Shown piece after piece: positions 31,088-40,051 of a stretch of 64,000 nucleotides of DNA. The position numbers were made by a program, and so were the translations under genes. Below the pieces are notes generated by a model that saw nothing but the letters and a program-made list of their open reading frames with translations, ran no database searches and was not told where the DNA came from. The DNA lies in NCBI RefSeq assembly GCF_008693185.1, contig NZ_VXKN01000005.1:62001-126000 (forward strand), given 5' to 3'. The stretch's first letter is position 1. Each line of letters starts with the position of its first letter. The stretch comes from Acinetobacter qingfengensis (GTDB taxonomy: Bacteria > Pseudomonadota > Gammaproteobacteria > Pseudomonadales > Moraxellaceae).

Positions 31088-32164
31088 ATGAAAGTTATCG
31101 TAACAGGCGGTGCAGGCTTTATCGGTTCAGCTGTAGTTCGTCATATGATTAATAATACGACGCATAAGGTTTTGAATATTGATAAATTAACTTATGCTGG
31201 CAATCTTGAATCATTAGGTTCAATAGAAAATAGTACACGTTATCATTTTTCACACACTGATATTTGTGATAGATCTGCACTTGATAAAATTTTTTTTGAA
31301 TTTCAACCAGATGCAATCATGCATCTGGCAGCAGAGTCTCATGTCGATCGTTCAATTACTGGTTCAGCTACGTTTATTGAAACCAATATTATTGGAACCT
31401 ATCAATTACTGGAAGTCACCAGACATTACTGGAATCAACTCGATATAGATAAAAAGCAAGTATTTCGTTTTCATCATATTTCAACAGATGAAGTCTATGG
31501 TGATTTAGATGATACAAATGATTTGTTTTTGGAAACCACTCCTTACGCACCGAGTTCTCCTTATTCAGCAAGTAAAGCAAGTTCGGATCATTTGGTACGG
31601 GCATGGCATCGTACTTATGGTTTACCAATTGTGCTGACTAACTGTTCCAATAACTATGGACCTTTCCATTTTCCCGAAAAATTGATTCCACTAGTGATTT
31701 TAAATGCATTAGCAGGCAAAGCATTGCCTGTGTATGGCAATGGTGCACAAATCCGTGATTGGTTATATGTTGAAGATCATGCCCGTGCATTATATCAAGT
31801 ACTTACCGAAGCCAAAGTAGGCGAAACCTATAATATTGGCGGTCATAACGAACAAAAAAATATTGATGTGGTTAAAGCTATTTGTCGTTTGCTGGAAGAA
31901 TTGGCACCGAATAAACCACAAGGTGTCAAAAATTATGAGGATTTAATTTGCTATGTAGCAGATAGGCCTGGGCATGATTTACGTTATGCAATTGATGCCA
32001 GTAAAATTAAACAGGATTTAGGGTGGATTCCACAGGAAAGTTTTGAAACAGGATTACGGAAAACTGTGGCATGGTATTTAGCTAATCAGGAATGGGTGCA
32101 ACATATCCAGAGTGGAGAGTATCAGAACTGGATTCAACAACAATATGATAGTACAACTGATTAA
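31088..32164 (+). CDS. rmlB: dTDP-glucose 4,6-dehydratase
   Basis: RmlB is the second step of dTDP-L-rhamnose synthesis. The 358-residue SDR protein has [16 protein letters not shown] at the N-terminus, [24 protein letters not shown] and the catalytic [11 protein letters not shown]. It heads rmlB-rmlD-rmlA-rmlC, all close together in the same direction. This cassette is a known variable part of some Acinetobacter outer-core loci. Confidence 0.97.
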   Translation: MKVIVTGGAGFIGSAVVRHMINNTTHKVLNIDKLTYAGNLESLGSIENSTRYHFSHTDICDRSALDKIFFEFQPDAIMHLAAESHVDRSITGSATFIETNIIGTYQLLEVTRHYWNQLDIDKKQVFRFHHISTDEVYGDLDDTNDLFLETTPYAPSSPYSASKASSDHLVRAWHRTYGLPIVLTNCSNNYGPFHFPEKLIPLVILNALAGKALPVYGNGAQIRDWLYVEDHARALYQVLTEAKVGETYNIGGHNEQKNIDVVKAICRLLEELAPNKPQGVKNYEDLICYVADRPGHDLRYAIDASKIKQDLGWIPQESFETGLRKTVAWYLANQEWVQHIQSGEYQNWIQQQYDSTTD

Positions 32165-32182
32165 CTAATAAGGAAGTTTTGA

Positions 32183-33091
32183 GTGAAAATTTTATTATTA
32201 GGTAAAAATGGACAAGTTGGCTGGGAATTACAACGTGCACTACAGCCATTGGGTGAAGTTCTGGCATTGGATCGCCATGTCGATAGTAATAGTCATTTAA
32301 GTGGTGATGTAGCTGATTTTGCAGCGATGAGTAAAACCTTACAGCAATTTCGCCCAGATATTGTAGTGAATGCCACTGCTTATACAGCAGTAGATCAAGC
32401 GGAGTCTGAATCACAACAAGCTGATTTAATTAATCATCTGGCAGTAAAACATCTAGCTGAGCAAAGTCAAGCGATTGATGCTTTACTGATTCATTATTCG
32501 ACAGATTATGTTTTTGCTGGGCATGGCGTTAATGCATGGACAGAGCAAGATATTACCGCACCACAAAATCATTATGGTCGAAGTAAATTACAGGGTGAAA
32601 TTGCGTTAGCAGAATCAGGTTGTCGCTTTATTAACTTTCGGACTAGTTGGGTATATGGTACACATGGCCATAATTTTATCAAAACTATGCTTAAATTGGC
32701 ACAAATCAAAGATGAATTAAATATTATTGATGATCAGGTGGGTACACCAACAGGTGCAGCGTTAATTGCCGATGTTACTGCGCAAATTATTCGCTATTAT
32801 CAACTTTGTCCACAGCAGCAAAGTCACTTACATGGGCATTATCATCTAACCTCTCAGGGTGAAACAACATGGTATGATTATGCCTGTTATATTTTCGCCG
32901 AGGCTGAAAAGAAGAAACTGAAGTTAAAAGTAAAAAAAGTTAGCGCAATTCCAACAAGTGCTTATTCAACTCCAGCGATACGTCCATTGAATTCCAGATT
33001 AAACACACAGAAATTACAACAGACATTTAGGATACATCTGCCACACTGGCAACAGGGTGTTGTACAGGTGATTGGAGAGTTGCTAGCATGA
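32183..33091 (+). CDS. rmlD: dTDP-4-dehydrorhamnose reductase
   Basis: The last enzyme of the pathway reduces dTDP-4-keto-L-rhamnose to dTDP-L-rhamnose. The 302-residue SDR shows [40 protein letters not shown] and the YGRSKLQGE catalytic motif. Start is GTG or ATG-like at 32183 (GTGAAAATT) after AAGGAAG. The stop overlaps rmlA by 4 bp. Confidence 0.96.
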   Translation: MKILLLGKNGQVGWELQRALQPLGEVLALDRHVDSNSHLSGDVADFAAMSKTLQQFRPDIVVNATAYTAVDQAESESQQADLINHLAVKHLAEQSQAIDALLIHYSTDYVFAGHGVNAWTEQDITAPQNHYGRSKLQGEIALAESGCRFINFRTSWVYGTHGHNFIKTMLKLAQIKDELNIIDDQVGTPTGAALIADVTAQIIRYYQLCPQQQSHLHGHYHLTSQGETTWYDYACYIFAEAEKKKLKLKVKKVSAIPTSAYSTPAIRPLNSRLNTQKLQQTFRIHLPHWQQGVVQVIGELLA

Positions 33092-33993
33092 GTCAAAGTA
33101 AAAATCGTAAGGGTATTATTCTCGCAGGTGGCTCGGGCACACGCTTGTATCCCATCACAATGGGAATTTCCAAACAATTATTACCTATTTATGATAAGCC
33201 AATGATTTATTATCCCTTATCAGTCCTTATGCTGGCCGGAATTCGTGAAATACTGATTATATCTACTTTGGAAGATTTGCCTAATTTTGAAAAACTATTA
33301 GGTACAGGTGAGCAATTAGGCATTCAGCTCAGCTATAAAGTGCAACCTTCACCGGATGGTTTGGCACAAGCCTTTATATTGGGCGAAGAATTTATTGGTC
33401 AGGATAATGTTACCCTGATTTTAGGTGACAATATTTTTTATGGGCAAAGCTTTGGTCAGCAACTGAAACGTGCAGCTACACAGGAAAAGGGCGCTACAGT
33501 ATTTGGTTATTATGTCAGTGATCCGGAACGCTTTGGTGTAGTGGATTTTGATGATACTGGTAAGGTTTTAAGTATTGAGGAGAAACCAGCGCAACCTAAA
33601 TCCAGTTATGCTGTTACGGGTTTATATTTCTATGATAATAGTGTGGTTGAAATTGCTAAACAAATTAAACCTTCGCATCGTGGTGAGTTGGAAATTACTG
33701 ATGTAAATAACATTTATCTTCAACAAAATCAATTGAATGTAGAATTGTTAGGGCGTGGATTTGCTTGGCTTGATACTGGTACTCATGATTCACTACTGGA
33801 TGCCAGTCAATTTGTGCAAACCATTGAACATCGCCAGGGCTTAAAAGTTGCCAGTCTGGAAGAAATTACCTTTAATAATGGTTGGATAGATGCATCACAA
33901 TTATTGGCGCGTGCTGAGTTCTTTAAAAAAACCGGATATGGTCAATATTTGTTAAAAGTGTATCAGGAACAGCTGAAAAAACAGCAAAACTAA
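33088..33993 (+). CDS. rmlA: Glucose-1-phosphate thymidylyltransferase
   Basis: RmlA makes dTDP-glucose from glucose-1-phosphate and dTTP. The 301-residue protein has the nucleotidyltransferase opening [51 protein letters not shown], and [14 protein letters not shown] near the C-terminus. It overlaps rmlD by ATGA and is followed by rmlC 34 bp later. Confidence 0.97.
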   Translation: MSQSKNRKGIILAGGSGTRLYPITMGISKQLLPIYDKPMIYYPLSVLMLAGIREILIISTLEDLPNFEKLLGTGEQLGIQLSYKVQPSPDGLAQAFILGEEFIGQDNVTLILGDNIFYGQSFGQQLKRAATQEKGATVFGYYVSDPERFGVVDFDDTGKVLSIEEKPAQPKSSYAVTGLYFYDNSVVEIAKQIKPSHRGELEITDVNNIYLQQNQLNVELLGRGFAWLDTGTHDSLLDASQFVQTIEHRQGLKVASLEEITFNNGWIDASQLLARAEFFKKTGYGQYLLKVYQEQLKKQQN

Positions 33994-34027
33994 ATAATTT
34001 TTAAATTTAAAAGCATAAGAGAGTATT

Positions 34028-34582
34028 GTGAACGTCATTGAAACCAGAATTAAAGATTTATTGATATTTGAACCTCAGGTATTTGTGGATGATCGTGGTT
34101 GGTTTATGGAAAGTTTTAATCAACAGAGTTTTGAAAAGGCTTTGTTACAACGTGGACTAGATGTACCGGTATTTGTACAGGATAATCATTCTGTATCAAA
34201 AAAAGGTGTCTTACGTGGTTTACATTATCAATTACCTCCCCATGCACAGGGTAAACTGGTTCGAGTGGTTCAGGGGCGGGCATGGGATGTCGCCGTAGAT
34301 ATCCGTAAAAACTCGGATACTTTTGGACAGTGGGTAGGCGTAGAATTAAGTACGGACAATCACAGGCAATTCTGGATTCCTGCTGGTTTTGCGCATGGTT
34401 TTATTGCATTGGAAGATAACACCCAGTTTTTATATAAAACCACGGATTATTATGCAAAAGAGTGTGAAGGTAGTATTGTGTGGAATGATGATACTTTAAG
34501 TATTGCATGGCCAGTGCATGAAGATATTAGTATATTACTCACTGAAAAAGATAAAAATGCGGTAAATTTTTCTGAAATTTAA
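34028..34582 (+). CDS. rmlC: dTDP-4-dehydrorhamnose 3,5-epimerase
   Basis: The 184-residue cupin shows FVQDNHSVSKKGVLRGLHYQ with the catalytic histidine in RGLHYQ, GKLVRVVQGRAWDVAVDIRK and WIPAGFAHGF. It starts at GTG 34028 preceded by AGAGAG. As last gene of the operon it completes the enzyme set for dTDP-L-rhamnose, implying rhamnose in this LOS. Confidence 0.97.
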   Translation: MNVIETRIKDLLIFEPQVFVDDRGWFMESFNQQSFEKALLQRGLDVPVFVQDNHSVSKKGVLRGLHYQLPPHAQGKLVRVVQGRAWDVAVDIRKNSDTFGQWVGVELSTDNHRQFWIPAGFAHGFIALEDNTQFLYKTTDYYAKECEGSIVWNDDTLSIAWPVHEDISILLTEKDKNAVNFSEI

Positions 34583-34643
34583 TTGTGGTGAAGTTAGCTT
34601 AATTTATTGTTTTATAGATTATAAATTTAATACTACTATATAG

Positions 34644-34678
34644 AAATAATAAGATGATTTTGTCTTATCTTATTATTT
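34644..34678. terminator. AT-rich bidirectional hairpin between rmlC and dusA
   Basis: AATAATAAGAT and ATCTTATTATT pair across 11 bases, in the convergent gap, with the right arm overlapping the dusA stop codon. It is AT-only at the stem ends, so strength is uncertain. Confidence 0.4.
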
Positions 34679-35636
34679 CAATTGCTTTCTCTATATCATT
34701 TAAACTTTTGGCATTACCACCACTTAAAGCCTGTCGCCATTTACGTGCGCCAGGTAAATTCTGAAATAAACCAAGAATATGTCTGGAAAGGATAGATAGT
34801 GGTGCACCTTCTGCTAATCGTTTTTCTATATAAGGTAACATTTGTTCCATAATTTCAAAACGATTTGGCAAATCTAGATGCCATAGTTCGCCAAGTTCTG
34901 CCAATAGAAATGGATTGTGGTAGGCTTCTCGTCCAATCATAACGCCATCGACATGATTTAGATGATTTCTTGTTTCAGCAACTGTTTTAATTCCACCATT
35001 AATTTCAATATATAAATTTGGTCTTTCTTGTTTGAGACGATAAACATCTTCATAGCGTAGAGGTGGAATATCACGATTTTCTTTAGGAGAAAGGCCTTTT
35101 AAGAGCGCAATTCGAGCATGTACCACAAAATGTTTACAGCCTGTTTTTGCCACTGTATCTACAAAATGCAGCATTTCTTCATAAGATTGCATATCATCGA
35201 TACCGATACGATGTTTAACATGTACTGGAATATTAACGACATGTTGCATCTCGGATATGCATTCAGCGACTAAATCTGGTTCTGCCATTAGGCAGGCGCC
35301 AATTTTATTATTTTGTACACGGTCACTTGGACAACCAACATTGAGATTGACTTCATCATAGCCCCAGTCTTCCGCCATTTTGGTACAAATTGCTAAGTCT
35401 TTGGGATTGGAGCCACCAAGCTGTAAAATAATAGGATGTTCTTGCTGATTAAAATCTAGATGACGTTTAGCATCACCATAAATAATTGCACCTGTAGTCA
35501 CCATTTCGGTATATAAAACAATATGTGGATTAAATAAACGAGCAAAAAATCGATAATCTTTAGTTGTCCAATCCATCATGGGTGCAACGCTGATTCTGAA
35601 ATCTTTAGTATTTTCAAGGTTGTCTGATTTATTCAT
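34665..35636 (-). CDS. dusA: tRNA-dihydrouridine(20/20a) synthase
   Basis: DusA reduces uridine to dihydrouridine in the tRNA D-loop with FMN. The 323-residue protein has VAPMMDWTTKDYRFFARLF at the N-terminus, the catalytic Cys102 in NLNVGCPSDRVQNNKIGACL, and HVKHRIGIDD. Its first 24 codons are duplicated at the right end of the island at 57449-57519 with small differences. This shows that the island inserted at the gene start and restored an intact reading frame. The start codon at 35636 therefore lies in the recombined attachment sequence. Confidence 0.96.
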   Translation of the reverse strand: MNKSDNLENTKDFRISVAPMMDWTTKDYRFFARLFNPHIVLYTEMVTTGAIIYGDAKRHLDFNQQEHPIILQLGGSNPKDLAICTKMAEDWGYDEVNLNVGCPSDRVQNNKIGACLMAEPDLVAECISEMQHVVNIPVHVKHRIGIDDMQSYEEMLHFVDTVAKTGCKHFVVHARIALLKGLSPKENRDIPPLRYEDVYRLKQERPNLYIEINGGIKTVAETRNHLNHVDGVMIGREAYHNPFLLAELGELWHLDLPNRFEIMEQMLPYIEKRLAEGAPLSILSRHILGLFQNLPGARKWRQALSGGNAKSLNDIEKAIEIIR

Positions 35637-35652
35637 TAAAAATCATCCATTT
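35565..35652. repeat. Left attachment site (direct repeat of dusA start)
   Basis: 88 bp covering the first 24 codons of dusA and 16 bp upstream. It matches 57449-57536 with five mismatches, three of them in the first 25 bp. The crossover must lie within the matching core. Confidence 0.92.
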
Positions 35653-35718
35653 ATGTTGATATTGATACTAAATTATTTGCAACCATTCACGCCTAATTCG
35701 CACCGTTTCGATTAGAAT

Positions 35719-35765
35719 TTACGCCATTTTTACGCCATAATGGCGTAAATCTTTCTATGGCGTAA
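35719..35765. repeat. Four TTACGCCAT sites in direct and inverted orientation (arm-type sites)
   Basis: TTACGCCAT occurs at 35719-35727 and 35730-35738, and its inverse ATGGCGTAA at 35740-35748 and 35757-35765, all just upstream of the integrase start. The pair at 11-bp spacing recurs exactly at the right island end. The layout suits integrase or excisionase arm sites and may also autoregulate the integrase promoter. Confidence 0.75.
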
Positions 35766-35770
35766 ATTTT

Positions 35771-36907
35771 GTGGGTACTATAGCACAACGAAAACTCAAG
35801 GATGGAACAATCCGTTATCGTGCGGAGATCAGAATCAATAAAAAAGGATTTCCTGCATTTAAAGAAAGTCAGACATTTTCTACAAAGCGATTGGCTAACT
35901 TGTGGATTGGTAAACGTGAAGCAGAAATTGATGAAAATCCAGAGATTTTGTTTGGGCAAGAAAATTTGGTGGATTTAACCTTGGATGATGCGATTACCAA
36001 GTATCTAGCAGAAGTTGGCGACCAATATGGGCGTACTAAAACATACTCGCTTAAACTAATTCAGAAGTTACCTATTGCCCAGAATATGGTTACAGAAATA
36101 GGTTCAACCCATATTTCTAGTCACGTGTCTATGCGGAAAAAGGGTGTGAATAAACTGAATCTCCAACCAATTGCTACCAGTACATTACAACATGAGTTAT
36201 TGCACATAAGGGGAGTATTAAGCCATGCTGCAATTATGTGGAATTTAAAAGTAGATTTACCATCATTTGATAAGACTACTGCCCAATTGAGAAAGACTCG
36301 TCAAATATCATCTAGTCAAAAAAGAGATAGGCTACCTACTTTTGATGAACTGGAAAGGCTTACAAAGTATTTTGTCAGGAAGTGGAATCACTCATCTTAC
36401 AGTTATCCTATGCACTTAATCATGTGGTTTGCAATTTTCTCTTGCAGACGGGAAGCTGAGATTACACGGATGCAACTGGATGACTATGATGAAACGAATA
36501 AACTATGGAAGATTCGGGATTTAAAAAATCCGAATGGCTCTAAAGGCAATCACAAAGAGTTTAGTGTCCATGCTGATTGTCAGCAAATGATTGATTTATT
36601 GCTTAATGGAGATGTTCGTCATCGGATGCTTAAACGAGGTTATGATGAGAAGCTATTAGTGCCCTTAAGTCCAAAGACAATAGGGAGTGAATTTAGAAAG
36701 GCTTGTAAGTTATTGGGAATAGAGGACTTACATTTTCATGATTTACGCCATGAGGGCTGTACACGGTTGGCAGAGAAAGGTATGACTATTCCACAAATCC
36801 AGCAAGTAAGCCTGCATGATTCGTGGAGTAGTCTTGAACGATATGTATCTGTAAAGGTAAGAAAAAATGCTATTTGTGTTGATCAGATTTTAAAACTGAT
36901 TGCATAA
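35771..36907 (+). CDS. Tyrosine recombinase (dusA-type island integrase)
   Basis: The 378-residue integrase has an N-terminal AP2/arm-binding-like domain (GTIRYRAEIRINKKGFPAFK), a core-binding SAM-like domain around 70-165 and the catalytic domain. The catalytic residues are visible: Arg227 in CRREAEITR, His323 and Arg326 in HFHDLRHEG, His349 in SLHDSW and the nucleophile Tyr358 in LERYV. It starts at GTG 35771. Position next to dusA and the flanking duplication show it catalysed insertion at the dusA start. Its last 38 bp overlap the convergent PrtN-like gene. Confidence 0.95.
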   Translation: MGTIAQRKLKDGTIRYRAEIRINKKGFPAFKESQTFSTKRLANLWIGKREAEIDENPEILFGQENLVDLTLDDAITKYLAEVGDQYGRTKTYSLKLIQKLPIAQNMVTEIGSTHISSHVSMRKKGVNKLNLQPIATSTLQHELLHIRGVLSHAAIMWNLKVDLPSFDKTTAQLRKTRQISSSQKRDRLPTFDELERLTKYFVRKWNHSSYSYPMHLIMWFAIFSCRREAEITRMQLDDYDETNKLWKIRDLKNPNGSKGNHKEFSVHADCQQMIDLLLNGDVRHRMLKRGYDEKLLVPLSPKTIGSEFRKACKLLGIEDLHFHDLRHEGCTRLAEKGMTIPQIQQVSLHDSWSSLERYVSVKVRKNAICVDQILKLIA

Positions 36908-37175
36908 AATTTTTAAATTCCTCAAGTTGAGTTTTATATCTTTCTTCAAGCACAAAAGCCAAGTCAATAATATCAACAAAGTAAGGTGCTTTCTGACTTG
37001 TATCAAGTCTATAACAAATGAAAGGGAACTCCATATTACGGGCTTTCTCAAGTCGTTTGGCTCTATTGAGATGCGGATAGTACATATCACACACTTGGTC
37101 AAGAGTGGGTGTAAGTGTTTTAAACATCATAAATAGATAATCAGAGACTTTGATGGTCATAGTTAATTTGTTCAT
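36870..37175 (-). CDS. PrtN-like (pyocin activator family) small regulator
   Basis: From ATG 37175 the 101-residue protein reads MNKLTMTIKVSDYLFMMFKT, with PTLDQVCDMYYPHLNRAKRL and ICYRLDTSQKAPYFVDIIDL. These are the PrtN-family landmarks (QVC..YF..L...A, SQKAP..V...DLA). In Pseudomonas PrtN activates pyocin genes; in islands such proteins sit beside integrases and may act as activator or excisionase. ATG 37175 is favoured over 37187 because GGAGT overlaps the upstream ATG at ideal spacing. Its 3' end overlaps the integrase by 38 bp, so the two transcripts are antisense there. Confidence 0.78.
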   Translation of the reverse strand: MNKLTMTIKVSDYLFMMFKTLTPTLDQVCDMYYPHLNRAKRLEKARNMEFPFICYRLDTSQKAPYFVDIIDLAFVLEERYKTQLEEFKNFMQSVLKSDQHK

Positions 37176-37223
37176 GGCGTACTCCATTATTTGAGATTAA
37201 GTAATTAATTTTTATCAAATTAA

Positions 37224-37264
37224 TGATGTGTGCAGTTGGGTAACACATCAATCGACTTGATGTG
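37224..37264. promoter_or_regulatory. Cluster of three TGATGTG half-sites, candidate operator
   Basis: TGATGTGT (37224-37231), ACACATCA (37243-37250) and TTGATGTG (37257-37264) form two overlapping dyads in the divergent gap between the PrtN-like gene and the 396-residue gene. Symmetric repeated half-sites in a divergent promoter suggest binding of a dimeric regulator, perhaps the PrtN-like protein. Confidence 0.55.
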
Positions 37265-37331
37265 GGGATTGTAAAAAAAAGGGGGAATAGTTAATATAGT
37301 CGTTCAAAACGGTTTTGAAATTGTATTGACA

Positions 37332-38519
37332 ATGAGTAAAATTCATGAAACTAGAAAATGTGCATTAAGCATTTTGGACTACGTTTATTTTCATGAAATT
37401 GCTTTTGAAATGAGTGCTAGACATCAGAAAGATTCAATATATTTCGATCTTTTGCAGAAAATTGCTAAAATAAACTTGGCAAGAGGTTATGAGAAAGAAA
37501 AAGCAGAATTATACAAACATTTCCTTTTATGTGGTGTGGAAATAAAAGCAGCTATTCCAATCATTCCAACGGTTATAGGTGATTGTGCATTTGATAATGA
37601 TGTTCAAATGTTTAAACATCTTTTAAAACAGATAATAATTCAATTTAAAAAATTTGATTTTTCAATAGATGATTTTCTACAGGATTTGAATTTATTAACA
37701 ATAAGGTGGAATGTCGAAAATATAAAAAGTTCATTGTTACATAAATTAGTAGGGCAATGTTTATATTATGAATATAATGGATTTGTTACACTAGAAATTT
37801 TGAGAATTTTTCTAAAAAATAACACCTTAAATATTAAAAAGTATAGAGGTGAAATAAATATTAATGATATAAATTTAGAATCCAATATTCTTTTTAGAGT
37901 TATGTTGTTTATTGAATTTGAAATTATAAAAAAACAATTTTATATTAAAAATGTCTACCATAAAGTTAGTGTTGGATTAAAATCATTGGAGAGTGTAGAT
38001 AAAGCAGATGATTTTTTATTATTTGTTAAGGCTCTTATTAGAATTAAATCATTAATAGATACACCATATAGTGGTATAGCTTGTAGTGAATTTAAAGGTT
38101 TTTCAAAACAATATTTTTCTGATATTTATGAAAGGTTAGGTCATGTTAATTTATTTTTTAATGATCTGAATGAGTGTATTGAAACAGTATGTGGTTTTTA
38201 TACAAATTATTTTTATGAGAGTTCTAGAGCGCATTTAGATGATAGCATGTTGGAAAGTAAAAAATATGCTATGAAAAAAAATAAATGTATTGATGCTGCA
38301 AGATTATTAATGAAAGAATATGATTTTGATTGTGCTATTCCATCTACTTCTGCTACCTATGCTACAAAGGTAAGTCATAATTATGACTTCGCAAGTGAAT
38401 GGTTGGAAGAGTGCTATAATAGTGAAAATATTTTAATGGCACCTGATCATGTGATTTATTCTTTTTTGATAAAGAAAGAAGATAAATCCTCTTTCTTTTT
38501 TGGGGATATTGTAAATTAA
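37332..38519 (+). CDS. Unknown protein, island-specific, AT-rich
   Basis: From ATG 37332 (a TTG lies 6 bp earlier) the protein has 395 residues. I recognise no catalytic motif, signal peptide or membrane helix. The predicted composition is largely helical with many Ile, Lys, Phe and Asn residues. The central part (about 100-330) could be a helical-repeat fold, and the C-terminal ATYATKVSHNYDFASEWLEE is the only distinct stretch. It is far more AT-rich than the recombination genes at 41-45 kb, and sits in the cargo position next to the integrase. Convergent with the next unknown gene, 6 bp apart. Confidence 0.55.
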   Translation: MSKIHETRKCALSILDYVYFHEIAFEMSARHQKDSIYFDLLQKIAKINLARGYEKEKAELYKHFLLCGVEIKAAIPIIPTVIGDCAFDNDVQMFKHLLKQIIIQFKKFDFSIDDFLQDLNLLTIRWNVENIKSSLLHKLVGQCLYYEYNGFVTLEILRIFLKNNTLNIKKYRGEININDINLESNILFRVMLFIEFEIIKKQFYIKNVYHKVSVGLKSLESVDKADDFLLFVKALIRIKSLIDTPYSGIACSEFKGFSKQYFSDIYERLGHVNLFFNDLNECIETVCGFYTNYFYESSRAHLDDSMLESKKYAMKKNKCIDAARLLMKEYDFDCAIPSTSATYATKVSHNYDFASEWLEECYNSENILMAPDHVIYSFLIKKEDKSSFFFGDIVN

Positions 38520-38525
38520 TAATTT

Positions 38526-39440
38526 TTAATATAATGAATTCCCTAAATTATCTACACAATTATTAACATAGTATTCATTAACTAATTTTTCAATGACTTT
38601 ATCTTCGGTTGTATTAAGTTTAAAGGCTAAGATATGAAGAGCCTCTTGGGTTCTTTTTGTTAAAGTATAATGACAAGGTTTTTTACCTTTATTTTTTTCA
38701 CGGTATTTTTTTTGATACCATGCATTTGATAGTTTCTCTTTTAATGATGAGTAAATATCTTCATTGTCATCAAATATTTTGTCAAAAATAATATTAACAG
38801 TCATTTTATATTCCTCATCTGTTGTGGGTGAATATTTTCTACTTCTATATTTTTCTTGGTCATCCATATATTTTTTTGCCCATCTGTAAAAATCATAATT
38901 ATCATTTTTTTCAAAATGAATGGAATGCTGATTTATAAGTTGACTATAGTTTTCTTCTATTCGGTCTAGTGTGGTTTTGCTTTGACTATAATCTGGATGG
39001 CAGAATATAATAAATAAAAGCCTATAAAAATTATTATCTATATAATTAATGGTTTTTTCTCTTCGATTAAATTTATTATCATAATAGTTTAATGCAAAAG
39101 CCAAAAGTCTTTTGTCTGTTTTATATTTTGATAAATCACGACCACGATTTTTTAAATCAAATCTAAAATTTTCAATTTCTCTGAGATAATCATCTATACA
39201 CTCCCAATATTTATCAGAATAATAATCTAATATAGCTTTGCGAATCTCACTTAATTCTTTAATGGTATTCAATCTTTGAATGAATTTCTGCATAAAGTCC
39301 CTATCGAGTTCTTTATGAAAATCTCTAAAGCTATCAAATTCAATATACATTTCCATGAGGAAAAATGCAGGTATAAGATCCTCATCTTTTAACTGCTTCA
39401 ATTCTGAGTTTAGTTCGTTAATGTATTCACGGTTGTTCAT
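38526..39440 (-). CDS. Unknown protein with C-terminal RHH-like segment
   Basis: The 304-residue protein is helical and highly charged (Asp, Glu, Lys, Arg, Tyr). The last about 60 residues read AWYQKKYREKNKGKKPCHYT followed by TKRTQEALHILAFKLNTTED and KVIEKLVNEYY. This beta strand plus two helices pattern is that of ribbon-helix-helix DNA-binding domains. The N-terminal 230 residues match nothing I know. It might be a regulator or plasmid-type control protein for the adjacent replication region. It is convergent with the 395-residue gene and opens towards the 0.6-kb gap before the Gp2-like gene. Confidence 0.55.
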   Translation of the reverse strand: MNNREYINELNSELKQLKDEDLIPAFFLMEMYIEFDSFRDFHKELDRDFMQKFIQRLNTIKELSEIRKAILDYYSDKYWECIDDYLREIENFRFDLKNRGRDLSKYKTDKRLLAFALNYYDNKFNRREKTINYIDNNFYRLLFIIFCHPDYSQSKTTLDRIEENYSQLINQHSIHFEKNDNYDFYRWAKKYMDDQEKYRSRKYSPTTDEEYKMTVNIIFDKIFDDNEDIYSSLKEKLSNAWYQKKYREKNKGKKPCHYTLTKRTQEALHILAFKLNTTEDKVIEKLVNEYYVNNCVDNLGNSLY

Positions 39441-40051
39441 TTCTTCATCTCTTTACGAAAAACTTACTCCAAAATTTTAGGCTTATTCGGTAGAGCTTCA
39501 AGTAACTTTTCCGTCCTGTTTTGAGTTTTTTCTGCTTATTTTTCCGAAAGTTTTTGTAGATGATGAAGTTACGGTAGGGGGAGTAAATTTCCTCAAATTG
39601 TAGTAGGTTCATCATGATTGATCTGAATTACATTCTACTGATTACACTGTGATGTAATAGTACTTTAACAATCATTGCTCTTTATGAGTGGTCTATGTAA
39701 GTTCAACATGTAATTAATTTATCATCACTGACATAAAACAGATATTGTAAGGATTTTATTGGATATTTAATTTAAATACATTATTTATAAATTCTGTACC
39801 TAAAACGACAGATAATTCAATCTTAAAAATAATCAGTAATTTGTATTAACTATAGTTTGATAAATTTGATTTTATCTAGGTGTAATAAGGGTTTGAATAT
39901 TAAGTATGTTATTTTTTTATAATTATTTTTGCTTTTTTGTTGTGGGTTATTAATGTTATTAATATATTTTATTACTCCAAATTAATAACTAAATATTAAA
40001 TTTACATAAATACTCCTTTATATGGTATTAATCAATATGAAAGGAACTTTT
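39441..40051. other. AT-rich 0.6-kb gap with nested inverted repeats, possible replication origin or control region
   Basis: Nested arms TTACTCC (39464-39470) with GGAGTAA (39580-39586), and GTAACTT (39502-39508) with AAGTTAC (39566-39572), enclose a T-rich loop. Further right there are short ATTACA/TGTAAT dyads near 39650. No credible ORF is present. It lies between an RHH-like gene and a Gp2/YfjJ-like replication gene, so an origin or its control region is plausible but not shown. Confidence 0.4.
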
